DNA of 64,000 nucleotides from Lachnospiraceae bacterium (lineage in GTDB: Bacteria; Bacillota; Clostridia; Lachnospirales; Lachnospiraceae), in contig JAAVZL010000039.1 of NCBI GenBank assembly GCA_022791635.1, forward strand, positions 1 through 64,000. Direction: 5' to 3'. The notes below the pieces were generated by a model. The model had not been told where the DNA came from, made no database searches, and was given only the letters and a program-made list of their open reading frames with translations. Positions 53,835 through 61,017 of the stretch are shown piece by piece. A program made the position numbers and the translations under genes. Within the stretch, counting starts at the first letter, position 1. Each line of letters starts with the position of its first letter.

Positions 53835-53868
53835 CATTCCAATTCCGCAATATCTGTTCCAGTTCCCC
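53835..53868 (-). repeat. Leader repeat before the lipoprotein gene
   Basis: On the minus strand GGAACTGGAACAGATATTGCGGAATTGGAATGGAGG is the pattern: one partial and one near-complete unit, the latter running into the ribosome site. This matches the layout before the kinase, isomerase and Nim-like genes. Confidence 0.7.
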
Positions 53869-53875
53869 GTTCTCT

Positions 53876-54103
53876 TTATTCTGTTTCTTCCTCTTCCAGC
53901 TGCCCGTCAAAACGGAGGATCTCTCCAACATCGCACTGGAGGTAGTAGCAAATCTTATTGAGGGTGCCAAATCGCACACCCTTGGCCTTTCCGCTGCGCA
54001 GAATGGATAAATTGGCCTCCGTAATGCCGATCTGTTTACATAACTCTTTCGAGGTCATGCTCCGCTTTTTCAGCACATCCTCCAAATAAACACGAATCGC
54101 CAT
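53876..54103 (-). CDS. Small XRE-family DNA-binding protein
   Basis: Regulator of 75 aa made almost entirely of a Cro/CI-type helix-turn-helix (SKELCKQIGITEANLSILRSGKAKGVRF, then LNKICYYLQCDVGEIL). Such YozG-like proteins are commonly encoded beside DUF2975-type membrane proteins, which is the arrangement here: the membrane gene ends 20 bp upstream. It probably represses its own operon through the inverted repeat at 55040. Confidence 0.93.
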   Translation of the reverse strand: MAIRVYLEDVLKKRSMTSKELCKQIGITEANLSILRSGKAKGVRFGTLNKICYYLQCDVGEILRFDGQLEEEETE

Positions 54104-54123
54104 CTGCTCCTCCCCACACTCTG

Positions 54124-55026
54124 CTAAATGATCATTTCATTTTCCCTGCGCAGCTCTCCTGCCTCCCGCAGGTAACGGGCCAGAATCAGGGAGCCAAAGG
54201 CGGCCAGGAGGGGAAAGAAGGAAATCTCCCATCGGTAATCCACATAAGACAGGCTTCCCGCAAAGAAGAACAGGGCCCCGTTCCAGGTTAAGGCGGTAAG
54301 CACAGACATCATCACTCCTGTGCGGCTGACCCTTGCCAGTCTTCTTGCCTCCCGAAGCTCTTCCTCTCCAAAGGGCTCTGCTTCCATGGCTTTTAAAAGC
54401 CGCTTCATCTGCCAGAGAATTCCCAGGAAAATACAGGAGGGAAGGAAGGCACAGGCTGTCCGCAGAAGGGCAAATGCAAGATCCGTTTCTGTTTTCCCGC
54501 TGTTAACCGCAAGCTCCCCAAGTCTGCCCATAAGCTCCCTCCCTGTGGAATACAAAAGCGCTGCTCCCAGGATTGCGATGGAAGCTGTCAGGAGCCCTCT
54601 CATACCGCGATACAGAAACTCCTTCCTGTCCAGAATTTCTTCGTCGCTTAAAACCCGGATCCAGGTGAGTACAAGCCAGGAGAGCAGCATGGACAGCCAT
54701 AAGCCTGCATAAACGGCCTTCAGGCAGGGAAGTCCCGCTTCTCCTTTGAGGCCCTTTGGCATGCGGGCATAGAAAAGAGCCGGATTGATAAACACATAGA
54801 GAAGGTAAAAGGTATAGGCGCTAAGCAGAGGCAGTAAAAGATCCGCTCCCCAAAGCCTTCTCTTCCTTCTCCAAAGCCAAAGCCCGGGCAGGAAAAGCGG
54901 GAGCAGTGAAATCAGGGTATACAAAAGGAAGGCAAGTACATTTCCCGCACTCCCGCTCAAGGACAGGGTACGTAAAGCTGTACTGATGCCTTCCCAAAAG
55001 ACGTACAATGGCTGTAGTTGATTCAT
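54124..55026 (-). CDS. DUF2975-like multi-pass membrane protein
   Basis: Membrane protein of 300 aa with about seven or eight hydrophobic segments. The second half (ALLRTACAFLPSCIFLGILWQMKRLLKAMEAEPFGEEELREARRLARVS) resembles the DUF2975 family, in which a cytoplasmic helix precedes the last membrane helices. It is longer than typical members, which have about 160 residues, so the first half may be an extra domain. The function is unknown. It heads the operon with the XRE regulator and has AAGGAGG before ATG. Confidence 0.65.
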   Translation of the reverse strand: MNQLQPLYVFWEGISTALRTLSLSGSAGNVLAFLLYTLISLLPLFLPGLWLWRRKRRLWGADLLLPLLSAYTFYLLYVFINPALFYARMPKGLKGEAGLPCLKAVYAGLWLSMLLSWLVLTWIRVLSDEEILDRKEFLYRGMRGLLTASIAILGAALLYSTGRELMGRLGELAVNSGKTETDLAFALLRTACAFLPSCIFLGILWQMKRLLKAMEAEPFGEEELREARRLARVSRTGVMMSVLTALTWNGALFFFAGSLSYVDYRWEISFFPLLAAFGSLILARYLREAGELRRENEMII

Positions 55027-55039
55027 GGGATACCTCCTT

Positions 55040-55101
55040 ATAAAATTATTGTTTTACGATAATTTTATAGCAAGTATACCAGAACCCGAATGGTATTACA
55101 A
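55040..55101 (-). promoter_or_regulatory. Promoter and operator of the membrane protein/XRE operon
   Basis: On the minus strand TTGTAA (55096-55101), a 17-bp spacer and TATACT (55073-55078) form a promoter. Just downstream ATAAAATTAT and ATAATTTTAT form a perfect 10-bp inverted repeat with a 9-base spacer (55040-55068), placed to block transcription. The co-transcribed XRE protein is the likely ligand. Confidence 0.7.
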
Positions 55102-55129
55102 TACTTTTTTTGTTCTGATTTGCATCGTT

Positions 55130-55600
55130 TTACTTCGCCCGGCGCTTCCCGCTTAAGCGTTCCACCCTAAGACGCAACAGGCGGGTCTTCGGCACCACTG
55201 CTTCATTGTAACGAAAGCCGGCGGGAACCGGGTAATGCTCCATCAGGATATTCAGAGCCTCCGCTTTCTCTTCCTCCGGCACCTCCTCCACCGCGCCAAA
55301 GCCAATCACGCTCTCATAGCACATGGTGCAGTTCCCCTGTTCCATGTCCGTGTACAGCATATGACCGCAGTCCATCTCAAAGCAGACCTTGTTGTTCCTG
55401 GCAAGAAGATCGTACTTCATTCCATTCAGAGCCCCATGAAAATAGAGAGACACCTGATTTTCCTCAACCTCCATGCCGAAGTTCAAAGGCACCACATAAG
55501 GATATTCCTCTCCCTGCATGGCAAGCCGGCAGACATCGCATTTCTTCATCACCTCTATAATTTCATCAAAATCCGAAATTTCCCTGTCTTTTCTTCTCAT
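55130..55600 (-). CDS. Pyridoxamine 5'-phosphate oxidase-like (NimA-type) flavoprotein
   Basis: FMN-binding protein of 156 aa. The split-barrel pattern is visible in CDVCRLAMQGEEYPYVVPLNFGM, LYFHGALNGMKYDLLARNNKVCFEMD and CTMCYESVIGFGAVEEV. Relatives reduce nitroimidazoles or act as general flavin reductases. The ATG at 55600 has AGGAG 8 bases upstream; the earlier in-frame ATG at 55666 only translates the leader repeat. It stands alone with its own promoter. Confidence 0.9.
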   Translation of the reverse strand: MRRKDREISDFDEIIEVMKKCDVCRLAMQGEEYPYVVPLNFGMEVEENQVSLYFHGALNGMKYDLLARNNKVCFEMDCGHMLYTDMEQGNCTMCYESVIGFGAVEEVPEEEKAEALNILMEHYPVPAGFRYNEAVVPKTRLLRLRVERLSGKRRAK

Positions 55601-55611
55601 ATTTTTTCTCC

Positions 55612-55680
55612 TATTTAGAGTTCCGTAATATCCGGCAAGTACACCTTTGCCTAAGTCAATTTTCAACCACGTAACAACAG
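55612..55680 (-). repeat. Leader repeat before the Nim-like gene
   Basis: On the minus strand GGCAAAGGTGTACTTGCCGG, then ATATTACGGAACTCTAAATAGGAG leads into the ribosome site. Both parts align with the longer unit before the isomerase gene (21541-21600). Core changes from the consensus are GCGG to ACGG and TGGAATA to TCTAAATA. Confidence 0.65.
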
Positions 55681-55703
55681 GGTGGAAATATCTCCCACCC
55701 TGT
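55677..55703 (-). other. Hairpin in the Nim-like gene leader
   Basis: ACAGGGTGG and CCACCCTGT form a perfect 9-bp stem with an 8-base loop, starting 11 bp downstream of the candidate -10 box. No T-run follows in either direction, so it is probably a 5' stability hairpin rather than a terminator. Confidence 0.45.
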
Positions 55704-55713
55704 GATTAATTCT

Positions 55714-55742
55714 ACTATGACGTTTTCCTGTTATCTTGTCAA
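55714..55742 (-). promoter_or_regulatory. Candidate promoter of the Nim-like gene
   Basis: A perfect TTGACA (55737-55742) and CATAGT (55714-55719) are 17 bp apart on the minus strand. The -10 box is weak. Apart from this promoter, the leader elements and the hairpin at 55941, the 405-bp gap from 55601 to 56005 is AT-rich with nothing else recognised. Confidence 0.5.
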
Positions 55743-55940
55743 GCATTTCAAAAAAATTTAACAATATTTAACAATTCTGCAAAGATCCACGGGAGCGCCT
55801 GCCCGCTTTGACCAGACTGATAATCGAATAATAGAACAATACCGAAAGGGCTGTTCTTGAAAAAACCTCTTTTCTTTTTTTATTTTCTGATATCAGAATA
55901 GCAGATCGCATCTTCTCATACCATCGATTTTGCTTACATT

Positions 55941-55997
55941 TCAAAGCCGTAACTTACATTTCCGTAAGCTTTCGAGCAGCATGCGTAACGGCTTTGA
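55941..55997 (-). other. 3' hairpin after the decarboxylase gamma-like gene
   Basis: TCAAAGCCGT and ACGGCTTTGA form a perfect 10-bp stem enclosing a second small hairpin (CTTAC with GTAAG). It begins 9 bp after the stop of the 49-codon gene. The run that follows is not T-rich, so RNA 3' protection is as likely as termination. Confidence 0.5.
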
Positions 55998-56005
55998 TCT
56001 TTTCC

Positions 56006-56155
56006 CTAATCCTTATGTTCCTGCCCTTCCTGGTCCCCATGAGCGGACAGCTTTCCCATCATGCTTACGGCCAGGGTCAAAAGCCCAATCACCACAAAAA
56101 TTCCCAACATTCCCTTTCCCATAATCTCCAGTGAAATCAAAAAATTCTGCCACAT
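56006..56155 (-). CDS. Small OadG-like gamma subunit of a sodium-pump decarboxylase
   Basis: A 49-codon gene. The product has one membrane helix (GMLGIFVVIGLLTLAV) after a short amphipathic start and a charged tail, the layout of oxaloacetate decarboxylase gamma subunits (OadG/MmdD type), which stabilise the complex. It follows the beta-subunit gene by 46 bp on the same strand. The ribosome site is weak (GAGGGTGATAGT). It is shorter than most OadG proteins (about 80 residues) and lacks a zinc-binding His tail. Confidence 0.65.
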   Translation of the reverse strand: MWQNFLISLEIMGKGMLGIFVVIGLLTLAVSMMGKLSAHGDQEGQEHKD

Positions 56156-56201
56156 ACTATCACCCTCTTATTTTCGTTTTGCAGTTCCATAACAGCCTTC
56201 A

Positions 56202-57338
56202 TTACAGATACGCAGACACCAGACCAATAATCAGACCTCCCGCAATGACGGAGGCAATCTGCCCGGACACATTGGCTCCGATGGCATGCATCAGAATAAT
56301 ATTTCCCGCACCCTCCTCCAGGGCCATTTTCTGCACCACCCTGGCAGACATGGGAAATGCGGAAATCCCCGCGGCGCCAATCATAGGATTCACCTTCTTC
56401 TTTCGAAACAGATTGAGAAGCTTGGCCAGTAGCACTCCGCCGATGCTGTCAAAAACAAAGGCAATCAGCCCAATCCCCATAATCAGAAGGGTATCCGTGT
56501 TGACAAAGGCCTCCGCCCGCATACTAAAGGAAATCGTAAGCCCCAAAAGCAGGGTAATCAGATTTGCCAGCACATTCTGGGCCGTATCGGAAAGGCTTCC
56601 CAGGATCCCACATTCCCGAATCAGATTGCCAAACATCAAAAAGCCCACCAAAGCCACGGACTGAGGCGCCACCAGCCCCACCAGAAAAGTAGTCAGAATC
56701 GGGAATGCAATCCGCATCCCCTTAGAGACCGTCCCCGGCGTGTACTCCATCCGAATCTGACGCTCCTTTTTCGTGGTCACCAGGCGAATGGCAAAGGGCT
56801 GAACAATGGGAACCAGGGCCATATAGGAATAGGCGGCCACTGCAATGGCTCCCACATATTTAGAATGAAGAATCTGCGACACCAGAATCGAGGTAGGCCC
56901 GTCCGCCGCCCCGATGATCCCGATGGAGGCCGCATCCTTTAAGTCAAAGCCCAAAAGCACCGCCACGCTTAAGGCAAAGAAGATGCCGAACTGAGCCCCT
57001 GCCCCAAAGAGAAACATGGAGGGACTGGACAATAGAGGCCCGAAATCAATCATGGCTCCGATTCCGATAAAGAGCAGGATAGGCAGGGCCTCCGATGCCT
57101 CAATGCCCACCTCAAACAGCCATTCAATGATCCCGTTCACCTCTCCGATCCCCGCAATATTCTGATTGAGCACGCCGGAGAGAGGAAGATTTACAAGAAT
57201 CGCTCCAAAGCCCATAGGCAGAAGCAGCGCCGGCTCATAGCCTTTTTTTATTGCCAGGTAAATCAGCAGGATACCAATCCCATACATCACCGCCTGCTGC
57301 CAGGTAATCTGTAAGAAGCCTTCCCATAAAAATTCCAT
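56202..57338 (-). CDS. Sodium ion-translocating decarboxylase beta subunit (OadB/GcdB/MmdB type)
   Basis: Membrane protein of 378 aa that couples decarboxylation of a biotin-bound carboxyl group to Na+ export. The family motif GIIGAADGPTSILVSQIL contains the ion-site Asp, and the later region GAAGISAFPMSARVVQKMA matches GcdB/OadB. The alpha (carboxyltransferase) and biotin subunits are not in the window, so the acid used (oxaloacetate, methylmalonyl-CoA or glutaconyl-CoA) is open. GGAGG lies 8 bases before ATG 57338. A riboswitch and terminator lie in its leader. Confidence 0.94.
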   Translation of the reverse strand: MEFLWEGFLQITWQQAVMYGIGILLIYLAIKKGYEPALLLPMGFGAILVNLPLSGVLNQNIAGIGEVNGIIEWLFEVGIEASEALPILLFIGIGAMIDFGPLLSSPSMFLFGAGAQFGIFFALSVAVLLGFDLKDAASIGIIGAADGPTSILVSQILHSKYVGAIAVAAYSYMALVPIVQPFAIRLVTTKKERQIRMEYTPGTVSKGMRIAFPILTTFLVGLVAPQSVALVGFLMFGNLIRECGILGSLSDTAQNVLANLITLLLGLTISFSMRAEAFVNTDTLLIMGIGLIAFVFDSIGGVLLAKLLNLFRKKKVNPMIGAAGISAFPMSARVVQKMALEEGAGNIILMHAIGANVSGQIASVIAGGLIIGLVSAYL

Positions 57339-57400
57339 ACCATGTTCCTCCATTTTGGTTCCACAAGTTCTCAAGCAATGCCGCGAACTCTTCTTCTGTC

Positions 57401-57438
57401 AAAAAAAGAGACCTCTGGCATTCTCTGCCAAAAGTCTC
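57401..57438 (-). terminator. Riboswitch expression-platform terminator
   Basis: On the minus strand GAGAC...TGGCA pairs with TGCCA...GTCTC, followed by seven T. The first strand, GAGAC and CTTTTG, is also the 3' side of the riboswitch aptamer, so aptamer and terminator are mutually exclusive. It lies 63 bp before the decarboxylase beta-subunit start. Confidence 0.85.
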
Positions 57439-57547
57439 GTTCTTTCTCATAGGAAAGTGTACAACCATGACACCGGGACCTCACCAAAAATCCTTTTGCT
57501 GTCCGTGTCAGGGAATGTTGATTGCACCTTCTAACTACTCCCTTTTG
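57429..57547 (-). ncRNA. yybP-ykoY-type (Mn2+) riboswitch
   Basis: The leader contains the marks of this class in order: P1 strand CAAAAG, immediately GGGAGTAG, later ATCAACA and a CCGG-containing arm, then ACGAGAC joined to the closing P1 strand CTTTTG. In known members Mn2+ binding favours the aptamer and frees the gene from the terminator. The usual targets are Mn2+ exporters (MntP, TerC-like, P-type pumps); here the next gene is a sodium-pump decarboxylase subunit. The class call rests on motif reading, not a covariance search. Confidence 0.75.
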
Positions 57548-57555
57548 TTCTCTTA

Positions 57556-57584
57556 ACCTTAACACACTCTTTCGGATCTGTCAA
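57556..57584 (-). promoter_or_regulatory. Promoter of the riboswitch/decarboxylase transcript
   Basis: A perfect TTGACA (57579-57584) and TAAGGT (57556-57561) are 17 bp apart on the minus strand, just upstream of the aptamer. The -10 box is weak. This makes the decarboxylase a separate transcript from the AGCS symporter gene. Confidence 0.6.
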
Positions 57585-57607
57585 TGAAAGGCTGCCACAA
57601 AACAGAC

Positions 57608-59035
57608 TCATTTTTTCTCAAGAGTCTCAAAGGAAACCTTCTCTGGCTTCTCTCCCCGTTGAAGGGCCGGAAGAAAGCGCTTCCAAAAGTCGTCAAACAG
57701 GCTGAAAATCATTTTGCGCTTGGAATAAATGAAGAACAGGGTAATCAAAATATAAACCGCACTCAAAATATCCGTAAAGGCCCAGAGCAGATCTGCCTCC
57801 ACGTTATAGAAAAGCAGGCAGGGCACCATGTAATACACAATATAGACATTGTTTGCAATCTTATTTGCCTTCGTATCTCCGAACACATAGTTCACGGATT
57901 TCGCACAGGAATAGTACATGCCGATAATGGTGGTCCAGGCCAAAAGGGAAATGGTAATGCCCATAATCCAACCGCCTGCATTGCCGTAAGCCACCTTAAA
58001 GGCCACCGTGGTAAGCTGGGCGCTGGTAATATCCCCATAATCAATGTAGGAATCCGTAATCAAAATGGAAACTGCCGTAATGGTGCAGACCACAATGGTA
58101 TCCAGGAAAATCTCGCCCCATCCCCAGGAAGACTGGCGCACCGGATGATCCGTCCGGGCCGCCGCATGGGCAATGATTCCGTATCCCGTACCGGCGTCAT
58201 TGGAGTAAATGCCTCTGGCCACGCCATAGCGGATGGCATCCCGCACCGTAGCTCCTGCAAAGCCGCCGATTCCGGCCATAGGCGTAAAGGCGCTCTTAAA
58301 AATAAGAGCCACTGTCCCGGGAAGCTTATCCAGATTCAGAGCAATAATACCGATTCCGGCCAGCACATAGATGAACGCCATAATGGGCACCACCTTCTCC
58401 GTCACATTGGCAATTCTGCGCAGGCCTCCAAACATGACCGCAAAGCAGGTCACTCCCACCACAATCACCGTGAAAAGCGGCGGAATCTGAAATGCCTCCT
58501 TCATGGAGCTGGCTACGGCTTCCGTCTGCACCGCACAGGTCCAGGGACCGAATAAGAAGCAAAAAGCCGCCAGCACAAACGCGCCCTTTTTCCATCCAAA
58601 GCCGTTTTTCATCACAAAGGAACGGTCGCACACATACTCATCCATGGAATTTTCGTATTTCACCCGGTATCTCTGACCCAGAATAATCTCACAGGCCTTG
58701 GTGGACACGCCCAGAAGGCCGGAAACCCACATCCAGAACACAGCGCCGGGACCGCCTGTTACAATGGCGGACGCAACGCCGGCCACATTTCCCGTTCCAA
58801 TGGTATTGGCCAATCCGGTGCAGGCGGCGGCAAAGCCGGAAATAGTTCCCTCTCCCTCCTCGCTTTTGGAGAACATTTTTCCAATGGTATTTTTAAAATG
58901 AAACTTGATCTTCGTAATGTAGGAAAACCGAAACCGGATGGACAGATACAGTCCTGTACCAAAAATAAGCACGGTCATCCAGCTTCCCCACATAAAATCC
59001 GCTAACCAGTAAATGATATGTTCCAATGCACTCAT
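57608..59035 (-). CDS. Sodium:alanine (AGCS family) amino-acid symporter
   Basis: Membrane symporter of 475 aa with about ten to eleven hydrophobic segments. The family signatures GLANTIGTGNVAGVASAIVTGGPGAVFWMW and GYGIIAHAAARTDHPVRQSSWG are present. It imports alanine or glycine with Na+. It ends 61 bp before the riboswitch start. Pairing with a Na+ export pump fits sodium cycling in an amino-acid-fermenting anaerobe; that link is an inference from adjacency. Confidence 0.95.
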   Translation of the reverse strand: MSALEHIIYWLADFMWGSWMTVLIFGTGLYLSIRFRFSYITKIKFHFKNTIGKMFSKSEEGEGTISGFAAACTGLANTIGTGNVAGVASAIVTGGPGAVFWMWVSGLLGVSTKACEIILGQRYRVKYENSMDEYVCDRSFVMKNGFGWKKGAFVLAAFCFLFGPWTCAVQTEAVASSMKEAFQIPPLFTVIVVGVTCFAVMFGGLRRIANVTEKVVPIMAFIYVLAGIGIIALNLDKLPGTVALIFKSAFTPMAGIGGFAGATVRDAIRYGVARGIYSNDAGTGYGIIAHAAARTDHPVRQSSWGWGEIFLDTIVVCTITAVSILITDSYIDYGDITSAQLTTVAFKVAYGNAGGWIMGITISLLAWTTIIGMYYSCAKSVNYVFGDTKANKIANNVYIVYYMVPCLLFYNVEADLLWAFTDILSAVYILITLFFIYSKRKMIFSLFDDFWKRFLPALQRGEKPEKVSFETLEKK

Positions 59036-59090
59036 AACAGGCTTCCTCTCTCTTTCGTCTTTCTTATTTCGCCTCTATTTCCAGGCACTT

Positions 59091-60338
59091 TTATGATTCC
59101 CTGCTCCCCCGGTATCGGCAGGAAAATTCACAGGCCCTGCAGTAGCGAATCACCGGCATGGGCTCCTTGGAATACTCCAAAACCTGCTCCATGGGAGCCG
59201 TTCTCTCATTCTCCTCCATCTCCAGGGCACACTGCTTCCGGTAATAATCTCCTTCTCTGGCCGGAAGGCAGGAGGGCGCTCCCTCCTCCCTGGTATAAAC
59301 CACCTTGGAAAATGCATCTTTTGGGCAGGCCGCGGCACAGGGTCTCCCACACTCCAGGCAGGGATCAAAATCCGAAAGCTTTGACGGCGGCAGCTCCTTT
59401 GACAGGGCAATGGCCCGAAGCCGTACCCTTGGTCCGTACTCCGGCGTAATCAAAAGATTGTTCCTTCCGATACAGCCCAGTCCTGCCTCCACTGCGGCGT
59501 CCTTTAAATAGATTCCCCCTTTTTCCACGTGATAGGGCTTGGGATATACATGGATATCCGGATAGCGCTCCTCTATGTACCTCTTAAGCTTTCCGGAAAT
59601 CTCTGCCAGAAGCTTATTGCCCGGCGGATTTACCTCGCCGCACCACCAGTCCAGCTCTGGCTCATCCTCCGGGTGGCTGACGGCAAATACCAGAACCGTT
59701 TTTTCCTCCGGCTCCCACTTTACCGCCCCATGAGGCAGCCCGGTGGTAATCTGCTCTGCAAAATGGTCTCTTGCATGATCCTTCATTTGGGGAAAAAGCT
59801 GCTCGGAGGGACTGTTTTTCAGCCGGGCCGCAGATGTAAGCCCTGCCAAATCCGCCCCGAATTCCTTTGCCTTTTCCAAAAGCTCCTCTGCCAGGCGTCT
59901 CTGCTCCTGATCCCAGCTCTTAGACCGAGTACTTCCCTTCCCGCCCCGGCGGCCTGACGTAAGCTCATAGCTCATTTCCAGCAGCGGAAATATGGCGTCC
60001 TTTTCCACCGTACCGTCCAAAAGAATCGTAATCCAGGTTTCCCGATGCATGTGATAAGCAGGCAGAAATCCCTTTTCCATGCGAAGAGAACCATTCAAAA
60101 CCGGATCGCACTTAATATTCAGAATATCCACACAATCCTTTCCAGAAAGTCCTAACCGCTCCCTGGGAACGCTCATAATAAGCGCATACCATTTTTTTGT
60201 ATCATCATGACGCAAAACCGCGTATTCCGACAGAGAATTCCAGGGAAAGTCCGGCTTTGTCCCATAACGATCCGCCGCGTACTTCAAAACATCCTGCCGC
60301 AGGGAATCCGCGGTTTTATTTGAGTCTGTCTTTTCCAT
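59091..60338 (-). CDS. Fusion of a YjbR/MmcQ domain to a QueG-like double [4Fe-4S] domain
   Basis: Protein of 415 aa with two parts. Residues about 10-130 match the YjbR/MmcQ fold (WNSLSEYAVLRHDDTKKWYALIMSVPRERLGL, AYHMHRETWITILLDGT). Residues about 150-410 resemble epoxyqueuosine-reductase-like iron-sulfur proteins: KDAAVEAGLGCIGRNNLLITPEYGPRVRL, then CLECGRPCAAACP for one cluster and later CRACEFSCRY with an upstream Cys for the second. The cobalamin-binding N-terminal part of true QueG is reduced, so tRNA modification should not be assumed. It is probably a redox protein. It ends 56 bp before the AGCS start. Confidence 0.85.
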   Translation of the reverse strand: MEKTDSNKTADSLRQDVLKYAADRYGTKPDFPWNSLSEYAVLRHDDTKKWYALIMSVPRERLGLSGKDCVDILNIKCDPVLNGSLRMEKGFLPAYHMHRETWITILLDGTVEKDAIFPLLEMSYELTSGRRGGKGSTRSKSWDQEQRRLAEELLEKAKEFGADLAGLTSAARLKNSPSEQLFPQMKDHARDHFAEQITTGLPHGAVKWEPEEKTVLVFAVSHPEDEPELDWWCGEVNPPGNKLLAEISGKLKRYIEERYPDIHVYPKPYHVEKGGIYLKDAAVEAGLGCIGRNNLLITPEYGPRVRLRAIALSKELPPSKLSDFDPCLECGRPCAAACPKDAFSKVVYTREEGAPSCLPAREGDYYRKQCALEMEENERTAPMEQVLEYSKEPMPVIRYCRACEFSCRYRGSRES

Positions 60339-60533
60339 GCTTATCCCCCCACTTCATAATCTCATAAAAAATCAGCATAAGCGCTCTTCCCCTCTCCACG
60401 AAAGAATCCTTCATCCCTACTCTAAACATAGTATAAATTTTACACAGTCAAAAGTCAACAACTCACGCAACTGTGGCTGTCCGTTCGGATCGCCGTTTTT
60501 TAATCCATTTTATTTTTATTTTTTAAAAAATGG

Positions 60534-60562
60534 TTGCAAAACGGGGCTGTTGGAGATATACT
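60534..60562 (+). promoter_or_regulatory. ssrA promoter
   Basis: TTGCAA (60534-60539) and TATACT (60557-60562) are separated by 17 bp. Transcription would begin near 60569, about 18 bases before the mature 5' end, as expected for RNase P processing. The 195 bp between this promoter and the YjbR-fusion gene start show nothing else. Confidence 0.8.
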
Positions 60563-60586
60563 AATAAAGCACAGACTTACCCTACA

Positions 60587-60924
60587 GGGGCTTGTACTGG
60601 TTTCGACGGGGGTCTCGCAGCTGGTGAAGCTATCCGCAGGCGATGCGTCAAATCGCAAATCTAAATATAAACGCTGAAGATAATTTAGCATACGCTGCCT
60701 AATGGCAGCTGTCGGCCTTAAGGCACCTGCACTTTAAGAGTCCGGCATCGACAATGCAGGAAACGACTTGCGTTAAGCTTTGCGCGCATGGGCGTAATAT
60801 GAAGCTACTAAAGCCCTCAGGGTGTTAGTTCCCGGTGGGCGGAGGGAATGTCAAAGAACTGACTATGATAGTAGAAGAACAGGGAACAGGCTTTCGGACG
60901 CGGGTTCGATTCCCGCCAGGTCCA
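60587..60924 (+). ncRNA. ssrA: Transfer-messenger RNA (tmRNA)
   Basis: Ribosome-rescue RNA of about 338 bases. The 5' tRNA-like part has GGGG and TGGTTTCGACGG, and the 3' part ends with the T-loop GGTTCGATTCCCGCC. The tag frame runs 60655-60702 and encodes ANLNINAEDNLAYAA followed by TAA, a proteolysis tag of the expected clostridial kind ending in AYAA. The terminal CCA is not encoded (ACTC follows), so it must be added. A mismatch lies inside the acceptor stem, opposite the fourth G. Confidence 0.96.
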
Positions 60925-60932
60925 CTCTTTGC

Positions 60933-60971
60933 TCGGAAGCTCTTCAGGAAGAAGGGTTTCCGGGTTTTTTT
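60933..60971 (+). terminator. Rho-independent terminator of ssrA
   Basis: GGAAGCTCTTC and GAAGGGTTTCC pair over 11 bp with two G-T pairs and a five-base loop AGGAA, followed by GGG and seven T. It lies 9 bases after the mature tmRNA end, before the HAD gene. Confidence 0.85.
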
Positions 60972-61017
60972 ATGTACACATTTTGTTGCTTTGCAACAGG
61001 GAGGGGAAGATATAACG

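Noticed and set aside
55677..55703. Hairpin as a rho-independent terminator
   Set aside because: The stem is good, but neither strand has a T-run after it, and on the minus strand it lies inside a leader between promoter and gene.
60835..61017. Longer HAD protein beginning within the tmRNA
   Set aside because: The upstream codons translate the tmRNA 3' end and its terminator; the ATG at 61018 has its own ribosome site and begins the family alignment.
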